Source: DASUVJ01 sp036378995 | Lineage (GTDB): Bacteria; Patescibacteriota; Saccharimonadia; Saccharimonadales; Saccharimonadaceae | NCBI GenBank assembly: GCA_036378995.1 | Contig: DASUVJ010000031.1 | Location: 1-9,212 of the forward strand | DNA: 9,212 nucleotides | Direction of reading: 5' to 3' | Shown: piece by piece, positions 5,297 through 9,212 of the stretch | How the letters are laid out: every line of letters begins with the position of its first letter | How positions within the stretch are numbered: the stretch's first letter is position 1 | Translations under genes and position numbers: made by a program | Notes under the pieces: model-generated | Told to the model about the DNA's origin: nothing | Databases searched by the model: none | The model's input: the letters and a program-made list of their open reading frames with translations, nothing else

Positions 5297-5929
5297 GTGA
5301 CTCAGGAATATCTGCGAGGGCTACTGTTGGCCCTTTGGCTGGTGCTGTACTACTGCTTCGTTCGGTTCGCCTCTAGGGGCAAGCCGGTCGAAGCGGTCAC
5401 TATGGTCCTGCTGGCTTCGCCGCTGGGACTGATGGTGTTCGCCATGGGCTTCGAGCACCGGACCCCGCCCGAGCTGATCAACTTCAGCACGGGCAGCTGG
5501 TCGCTCATGATCGGCGACACCTTCGTTCTTACCACCGCAGCGGCCGTGTCGGCCCTGTCGTGGCGAACGTTGGACGCCGAACGACGAGTGATCACGCCCA
5601 CGAGGCTGATCGCTTGTGGAGTGATCGGTCTCGCGGCCGGTGTCGGGTTCCACGCGCTTGACGGCGCTGGCTACAAGGCACTGGGCGCGGGCGCCCTGCT
5701 CGACTCCCCGACCAAGCTCTTCCACGACTTCGTGTCGTACCCGGTGTTGTTCGGCGGCCTGCTGTGTGTGGGACTGCCGGTACTCCGTCGGAAGAGCTGG
5801 CACCGCTGGGTGCTGCTGGGCTGCATCGCGGCCTGGATGGTCCTCGTCGGCTTCGACATCAGTCGTGGCCTCGACCCGTTCGATCTGCACGTCCCGTGGG
5901 ATCCCGACGGCTTCATGCCGATCGGATGA
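5297..5929 (+). CDS. Polytopic membrane protein of unknown family (island protein 2, relative of protein 1)
   Basis: 210 aa from GTG at 5297, chosen because GGAAAG lies just before it and the hydrophobic part begins at once. A GTG at 5243 would add 18 residues and could be read as leaderless behind TAGTAT. About six hydrophobic segments: 6-24, 32-52, 70-88, 103-121, 144-163 and 170-187. Gly73-Asp74 followed by LTTA (78-81), and SPTKLFHDF (137-145), match island protein 1 in order, and the LTTA-to-SPTK distance is nearly the same (59 versus 56 residues). The C-terminus is short and acidic with Trp, Asp and Pro, unlike the basic tail of protein 1. Codon bias is high-GC but a little weaker than in protein 1. 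The protein acts in the membrane; its function and family are not recognised. Confidence 0.7.
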   Translation: MTQEYLRGLLLALWLVLYYCFVRFASRGKPVEAVTMVLLASPLGLMVFAMGFEHRTPPELINFSTGSWSLMIGDTFVLTTAAAVSALSWRTLDAERRVITPTRLIACGVIGLAAGVGFHALDGAGYKALGAGALLDSPTKLFHDFVSYPVLFGGLLCVGLPVLRRKSWHRWVLLGCIAAWMVLVGFDISRGLDPFDLHVPWDPDGFMPIG

Positions 5930-5954
5930 GATGAGCTCCGGCTCGTCGCACGCT

Positions 5955-5996
5955 CGCCCCTGCCGCCAAACCTGGCGGTACGGGGCGGGCGTTTTT
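5955..5996 (+). terminator. Intrinsic terminator closing the GC-rich block
   Basis: CGCCCC (5955-5960) pairs with GGGGCG (5982-5987), and CCGCC (5963-5967) pairs with GGCGG (5974-5978) around loop AAACCT. TG/TA pair between the two stems and C5981 is bulged. A T-run at 5992-5996 follows after GGCG. It ends transcripts of the two membrane-protein genes only a few bases before the pyrH promoter, insulating pyrH from the block. Confidence 0.85.
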
Positions 5997-6003
5997 CATT
6001 TGC
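5996..6003 (-). repeat. Right copy of 8-bp inverted repeat flanking the GC-rich block (TCATTTGC)
   Basis: TCATTTGC at 5996-6003 is the exact reverse complement of 4495-4502. It touches the terminator T-run on the left and contains the TG of the pyrH extended -10 box on the right. It marks the return to resident base composition. Confidence 0.5.
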
Positions 6004-6009
6004 TATACT
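6001..6009 (+). promoter_or_regulatory. Extended -10 promoter of pyrH (TGCTATACT), leaderless
   Basis: TG-C-TATACT ends at 6009, and the pyrH ATG begins at 6016 with 6 nt between. A start 7 nt after the box falls on the A of the ATG, predicting a leaderless mRNA. The -35 position falls in the terminator stem and shows no -35 match. Confidence 0.7.
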
Positions 6010-6015
6010 CTAATC

Positions 6016-6714
6016 ATGTATAAGCGCATCCTTTTGAAGTTATCCGGTGAACAGCTGCAAGGTAAGTACGATGGCGGATTCGACGCCGAGCGGGCGATGT
6101 GGATCGCCGACGAGATAAAAAAGATAAAGAACGCGCAGGTCGTCGTGATGATTGGCGGCGGTAATTACGCCCGTGGTGCCCAGCTCGTTGGCGGAGGTGT
6201 AGGACGTGTCACGGCCGACAATATCGGTATGATGGCGACCATGATGAATGCGGTAGCTCTGGCGGATGTATTCAATGCCGCAGCGCTCCCTGCCCGTGCG
6301 CTTACAAATATCAAAGCGGATCAGGTAGCCGACCAGTTTACGCACCGGCGTGCGCTCTCTCATCTTGAAAAAAACCGCGTCGTCATTGTTGCTGGCGGTA
6401 TTGGCCGACCATACCTTACGACCGATACAGCAGCGGTCAGCCTGGCGCTCGAGCTTGAGTGTGATGTTATTTTTAAAGCTACCAAGGTTGACGGCGTGTA
6501 CGACAGCGACCCGGCAATCAATCTCGACGCTGTTAAGTTCGACAAACTGACGCTTCTCCAGGCTGTTGAGCAGCCGGATATTCGCGTCATGGACAAGGCG
6601 GCGATCGCGCTTGCCTATGATCACGAGCAGTCGATCGTGGTCTTTGATCTTCTTGGCGAAGGCAATATTGCCCGCGCAGCTGCCGGCGAACCCGTCGGAA
6701 CGACAATTGCGTAA
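6016..6714 (+). CDS. pyrH: UMP kinase
   Basis: 232 aa, slightly short for bacterial PyrH. It belongs to the amino acid kinase family and phosphorylates UMP to UDP with ATP in the cytoplasm as a hexamer. Visible motifs are KRILLKLSGE (3-12, start of the nucleotide fold), MIGGGNYARG (45-54, the usual GGGNxxRG with Tyr-Ala in place of the usual residues), ADNIGMMATMMNA for the UMP-binding helix, VAGGIGRPYLTTDTAA for the GGTGxPxxTTDxAA loop, and ATKVDGVYDSDP for the ATP site. RVMDKAAIALA replaces the typical MDxTA segment. It probably supplies UDP for UTP and UDP-sugars, which fits the glycosyltransferases downstream. Its start is set by the -10 box 6 nt upstream. Confidence 0.97.
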   Translation: MYKRILLKLSGEQLQGKYDGGFDAERAMWIADEIKKIKNAQVVVMIGGGNYARGAQLVGGGVGRVTADNIGMMATMMNAVALADVFNAAALPARALTNIKADQVADQFTHRRALSHLEKNRVVIVAGGIGRPYLTTDTAAVSLALELECDVIFKATKVDGVYDSDPAINLDAVKFDKLTLLQAVEQPDIRVMDKAAIALAYDHEQSIVVFDLLGEGNIARAAAGEPVGTTIA

Positions 6715-6716
6715 CT

Positions 6717-6725
6717 TGGTATACT
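6717..6725 (+). promoter_or_regulatory. Extended -10 promoter of the alpha/beta hydrolase gene (TGGTATACT), leaderless
   Basis: TG-G-TATACT (6717-6725) begins 3 nt after the pyrH stop and ends 6 nt before the next ATG at 6732, exactly the spacing seen at pyrH. A leaderless mRNA is predicted. Confidence 0.7.
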
Positions 6726-6731
6726 CGGATT

Positions 6732-7562
6732 ATGGATTACTCTCAGTGGTCGGAAGCCCAACTAAAACATACACCGCTTAAAAAAGACGGCCACACGACC
6801 AGTGTTTGGCAAACGAGCGGTTCTGATCTGCCGCTTTTAGTGCTGCTTCATGGTATCAGCGGCGATTATTCTGGGCTAGTGCCGCTTGCTCAGGAGCTCG
6901 CGAAGGATTTTCGCCTGGCGATCGTAGAGCTGCCGGGCCATGGCAAAAGCGACCCGACGCCGCTGCCCGGCGCGCCGGAGCTGCAGCGATGGTTTAACGA
7001 AACTCTGGAACTGATCGAGGCTGAACTCGGCGAAGTTGCGGCTATCTGCGCCCATTCATTCGGTTGTTCTGCCGTGCTTGATAAAACAATCTTAGACACT
7101 AAAAAGATAATTCTTCTTAATCCCGTGCCGACACCTAGCTACGTGTATGCGCGCTATAGCCAGATGATCATGAATTCGGCGCATTTTTGGGCGCATATCT
7201 ATAACTGGCAGGTGTTCATTTTAATGCGATCAGTAGTGCTTGCAAAACTGCGTACCCGAGAGGCGCTGCGCCGTATTCGCTGGGTTGGCTGGCACTCGCG
7301 TCCGTCGTATCAGCAAGTCGTTTATCAGGCAGGACTGGTCGATATGATTCTCGATGGTTCGGCGTATAGGCATGTTAGCTCAGGTAAAGTGTCACTGGTA
7401 GTTTGCGGGATGTTCGATACAACCGCAGCTCAGCGCGACTCGTTTGATATGGAGGCGGTTTTTGGCGGCACAAAGACAGTATTTTTAACCGGCGGTCACC
7501 TCTTGCCAATTGAATCTCCGGCCAAAGTTGCAGGTGCGATTCGCGAGGCCATGATACACTAA
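6732..7562 (+). CDS. Alpha/beta hydrolase
   Basis: 276 aa, the usual size for a single-domain alpha/beta hydrolase. The oxyanion-hole strand LLVLLHGISGDY (35-46) and the ELPGHGKSDPT turn (66-76) are typical. The nucleophile elbow reads AHSFGCS with Ser109; its first small position is Ala rather than Gly. Asp229 (VCGMFDTT) and His256 (TGGHLLP) complete a plausible catalytic triad. A cap-like insert at about 134-200 is rich in aromatic and basic residues. The substrate cannot be read; esters of lipids are possible because the next two genes look like glycolipid glycosyltransferases. No signal peptide. The stop overlaps the next ATG as TAATG, and its own start is positioned by a -10 box 6 nt upstream. 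Confidence 0.92.
   Translation: MDYSQWSEAQLKHTPLKKDGHTTSVWQTSGSDLPLLVLLHGISGDYSGLVPLAQELAKDFRLAIVELPGHGKSDPTPLPGAPELQRWFNETLELIEAELGEVAAICAHSFGCSAVLDKTILDTKKIILLNPVPTPSYVYARYSQMIMNSAHFWAHIYNWQVFILMRSVVLAKLRTREALRRIRWVGWHSRPSYQQVVYQAGLVDMILDGSAYRHVSSGKVSLVVCGMFDTTAAQRDSFDMEAVFGGTKTVFLTGGHLLPIESPAKVAGAIREAMIH
7552..7560 (+). promoter_or_regulatory. Extended -10 box inside the hydrolase gene end (TGATACACT)
   Basis: TG-A-TACACT (7552-7560) lies within the last codons of the hydrolase gene. A start 7 nt later falls at about 7567, next to the second ATG of the glycosyltransferase at 7568. It would give an independent leaderless transcript starting MKKIRV. The box is less perfect than those at pyrH and 8580. 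Confidence 0.45.
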
Positions 7563-8587
7563 TGAGCATGAAAAAAATTCGCGTTAATATGGTGTCCGAG
7601 AGTGATATCTCGGTCCAGGGACATGGTGTCCACACTGCTTATACTGAACTCGCATCTGCACTTGAAAAACGAAAAGATGTCACGCTTATTCGCGGCGACT
7701 TTGGTCGGTCGACTGACTGCGACATCGTCCATCTGCATACGTTTGGTCCGCGTGTTATCCGTAAGCTCCTGCAAAAAGGGCCAAAAAAGGTTATTTCAGC
7801 ACACGTTGTACCAGCGTCGCTTGTTGGTTCGATCGTCGGTGCGCAGTATTGGCTGCCCGTCGCTAAATCTTACATGAAATGGTACTACGGCAAGGGTGAT
7901 AAGGTCTTGGCGGTCTCAGGGACGGTCGCGCGTATCCTCCACGAAGACCTTGGGGTGCCAAAAGAGCGCATTGAAACCTTTTATAACACCATCGACATGC
8001 AGCGATATGTTCCTAAAGCTGACGACAAAAAGGCTGCACGAAAGCGCCTTGATATTGCCGATGACAGTTTTGTCGTCGTAGGTAACGGTCAGGTCCAACC
8101 GCGCAAGCGTCTTGATATCTTTATAAAGATGGCGAACGAGCTTCCTGATGTACAGTTTGTGTGGGTTGGCGGTATTCCGTTCAAGCAACTTGGTGCCGAC
8201 TACGCTAAAATGCAAAAACTTATGGAAAGCGCTCCGGCTAATCTGCTGATTACAGGCGTTATCCCGCACGAAAAAGTTCGTGATTACCTGGCTGCTGCAG
8301 ATGTATTTTGTCTTCCGGCTGAGCAAGAGAACCACCCGATGTGCGTACTTGAGGCCGCCAGTGCAGGACTCCCTATTATTCTGCGTGACATTCCGGAGTA
8401 CAACGACACCTTCGGTAAAGACGCAATCCGTGTAAATGACGACGGTTTTACTGGTGCAGTCAAAAAGCTGCGTTCTGATAAAAAATCGTACAAACAACAA
8501 CAGGCCAAAACCAAGGCGATAGCCGACCGTTTTGACAGTACGCAGGCGGCCGAGCGGCTCGTCAAAATGTATTCCCAGCTGGTATAA
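7562..8587 (+). CDS. GT4 glycosyltransferase, CpoA-like (probable glycolipid second-sugar transferase)
   Basis: 341 aa from ATG at 7562, which overlaps the hydrolase stop (TAATG); a second ATG at 7568 (339 aa) fits the -10 box at 7552-7560. GT-B fold, GT4 family. The N-terminus KIRVNMVSESDISVQGHGVH (5-24) strongly recalls CpoA-type enzymes that act on monoglycosyl-diacylglycerol. The sugar-nucleotide domain shows GNGQVQPRKRLD (174-185) with the phosphate-binding Arg/Lys, and the E-x7-E motif from Glu256 to Glu264 (ENHPMCVLE). A cluster of basic and aromatic residues near 102-113 (KSYMKWYYGKGD) suits docking on the inner membrane face. It probably works with the next GT4. The sugar donor is not determined by sequence. 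Confidence 0.9.
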   Translation: MSMKKIRVNMVSESDISVQGHGVHTAYTELASALEKRKDVTLIRGDFGRSTDCDIVHLHTFGPRVIRKLLQKGPKKVISAHVVPASLVGSIVGAQYWLPVAKSYMKWYYGKGDKVLAVSGTVARILHEDLGVPKERIETFYNTIDMQRYVPKADDKKAARKRLDIADDSFVVVGNGQVQPRKRLDIFIKMANELPDVQFVWVGGIPFKQLGADYAKMQKLMESAPANLLITGVIPHEKVRDYLAAADVFCLPAEQENHPMCVLEAASAGLPIILRDIPEYNDTFGKDAIRVNDDGFTGAVKKLRSDKKSYKQQQAKTKAIADRFDSTQAAERLVKMYSQLV

Positions 8588-8588
8588 T
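8580..8588 (+). promoter_or_regulatory. Extended -10 promoter of the second glycosyltransferase (TGGTATAAT)
   Basis: TG-G-TATAAT (8580-8588) contains the TAA stop codon (8585-8587) of the preceding gene. It ends 11 nt before the ATG at 8600, so the leader would be only about 4-5 nt. This is a consensus -10 with no clear -35. Confidence 0.65.
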
Positions 8589-8599
8589 CGGGACAAGCT

Positions 8600-9212
8600 A
8601 TGCGTATCGGACTTTTTACAGACACTTACCGGCCATCCATTAATGGCATCGTCTTTGTTGTTGAATCACTAAAAAAGCACCTTGAGGATCAGGGGCACGA
8701 GGTATATATTTTTTGCCCCGCCCGCTCTATCCGCCCAAGCCAGTATGCCGAGGAATTCTCGGAGGACGAGCACGTCATTCGTTTCCCGAGTATTAAAGGG
8801 GCATTTTACGACGACTATGACACCAGTCTCTTCTTCCCGCCCCGCGTGCTTTCGCGCGTGCGTGAACTCGACTTGGATGTCATTCACTTCTTCACTCCTG
8901 GCCAGGTTGGCATGATGGGCGTGTATGCGGCATTTAAAACAGACACGCCGCTAGTGGCCCAACATTGTACTGATCTTCGACAATATGTCGAACATTATCG
9001 TGACGGTCTGCTGCTGCCTGGTATGTTGCTGCTTATTTCTCTGTTGCCGTTTGTCGTTAAGGTCGACGGTAAGGACATCCGCGAGATTATGCGCATGTAC
9101 CGCCCTCGCCGCGAGCGTGTTGAATGGAACATCGACATCGTCGAGCGTGCCGTGACGCTTATTTACAGCAAGTGTGACGCCGTCATCGCACTCAGCCGCA
9201 AAAGCAAGATGC
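8600..9212 (+). CDS. GT4 glycosyltransferase, monoglucosyldiacylglycerol-synthase-like (C-terminus outside window)
   Basis: 204 codons are visible from ATG at 8600 before the window ends; the full family length is usually near 400. The start MRIGLFTDTYRPSINGI (1-17) is the classic acceptor-side loop of GT4 lipid glucosyltransferases. VESLKKHLEDQGHEVYIFCP (21-40) and DLDVIHFFTPGQVGMMG follow the family order, as does VAQHCTDLRQYVEHY, which holds the usual conserved His. A hydrophobic stretch, LLLPGMLLLISLLPFVVKV, precedes a basic segment (MRMYRPRRER) and could help membrane attachment. YSKCDAVIALSRKSK ends the N-terminal domain. The donor-binding domain and E-x7-E motif lie beyond the edge. 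Together with the preceding CpoA-like gene this suggests sequential addition of two sugars to diacylglycerol. Confidence 0.9.
   Translation, partial: MRIGLFTDTYRPSINGIVFVVESLKKHLEDQGHEVYIFCPARSIRPSQYAEEFSEDEHVIRFPSIKGAFYDDYDTSLFFPPRVLSRVRELDLDVIHFFTPGQVGMMGVYAAFKTDTPLVAQHCTDLRQYVEHYRDGLLLPGMLLLISLLPFVVKVDGKDIREIMRMYRPRRERVEWNIDIVERAVTLIYSKCDAVIALSRKSKM

Larger units (their letters stand above)
4501..5995. other. GC-rich inserted block between smpB and pyrH carrying two related membrane-protein genes
   Basis: From about 4501 to 5995 the sequence is abruptly much richer in G and C, and third codon positions are almost all G or C, unlike smpB to the left and pyrH to the right. The block contains two plus-strand membrane-protein genes, an intergenic stem and a terminal hairpin with T-run. 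Borders coincide with an 8-bp inverted repeat. No transposase, integrase or target duplication is visible. Horizontal transfer from a high-GC organism or phage is the preferred reading; a chimeric assembly join is the main alternative. Confidence 0.7.

Noticed and set aside
4596..5300. Overlapping plus-strand frame (234 codons) rich in Pro, Ala, Arg and Gly
   Set aside because: It is a frame-shifted shadow of the membrane protein; its composition is typical of a wrong frame in high-GC DNA.
5321..5890. Minus-strand frame of 189 codons under the second island gene
   Set aside because: Its Arg/Gln/His-rich composition without structure indicates an antisense shadow.
4495..6003. Calling the GC-rich block an insertion sequence or transposon
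   Set aside because: No transposase, integrase or target-site duplication is visible, and the 8-bp repeat alone is not enough.
1..9212. UGA recoding to glycine as in Gracilibacteria (code 25)
   Set aside because: TGA ends the Gmk-like gene in a precise ATGA overlap and ends both island genes; no conserved Gly position needs TGA.

Overview
The window looks like a chromosomal segment of an ultra-small Patescibacteria/CPR bacterium, most likely Candidatus Saccharibacteria (TM7). This is inference. It rests on small tightly packed genes with 1-4 nt overlaps, almost no Shine-Dalgarno sequences, TGA used as a normal stop, and a repeated start signal: an extended -10 box (TGn-TAYAMT) only 6-11 nt before ATG, which implies leaderless or nearly leaderless mRNAs.

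Left part, minus strand, read right to left: smpB (4430-3957), then a compact run of xthA (AP endonuclease), a MazG/DCTPP1-like NTP pyrophosphatase, a divergent guanylate-kinase-like protein, an MTH1-like Nudix hydrolase, an NnrD-like protein that has lost its catalytic GTGD motif, and an unfinished unknown protein with a possible PD-(D/E)xK nuclease core. The first four recognisable enzymes suggest nucleotide-pool cleaning plus repair of oxidised or abasic DNA. The last two look like lineage-specific proteins carried with them.

Middle, about 4501-5995, plus strand: a strikingly GC-rich block inserted exactly between smpB and pyrH. It holds two polytopic membrane proteins that share motifs (GD..LTTA and SPTK[IL][YF]H[ND]F) and so appear to be distant relatives of each other. 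It ends in a strong intrinsic terminator. An 8-bp inverted repeat (GCAAATGA / TCATTTGC) sits exactly at the two composition borders. A promoter of the AT-rich resident type (TTGACT-17-TACAAT) fires into the block, and a 17-codon near-leaderless ORF overlaps the GTG start of the first membrane protein by GTGA. I do not recognise the family. Acquisition from a high-GC organism or phage (for example an actinobacterial host) fits, but an assembly chimera must be excluded.

Right part, plus strand: pyrH (UMP kinase), an alpha/beta hydrolase, a GT4 glycosyltransferase resembling CpoA-type glycolipid synthases, and the N-terminal part of a second GT4 resembling monoglucosyldiacylglycerol synthases. 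The last pair suggests a two-step membrane glycolipid pathway. Each of these four genes has its own extended -10 box right before the start codon, and two of these boxes overlap the stop codon of the preceding gene. There are no tRNA, rRNA, CRISPR or transposase genes in the window, and no gene-free stretch over 300 bases.
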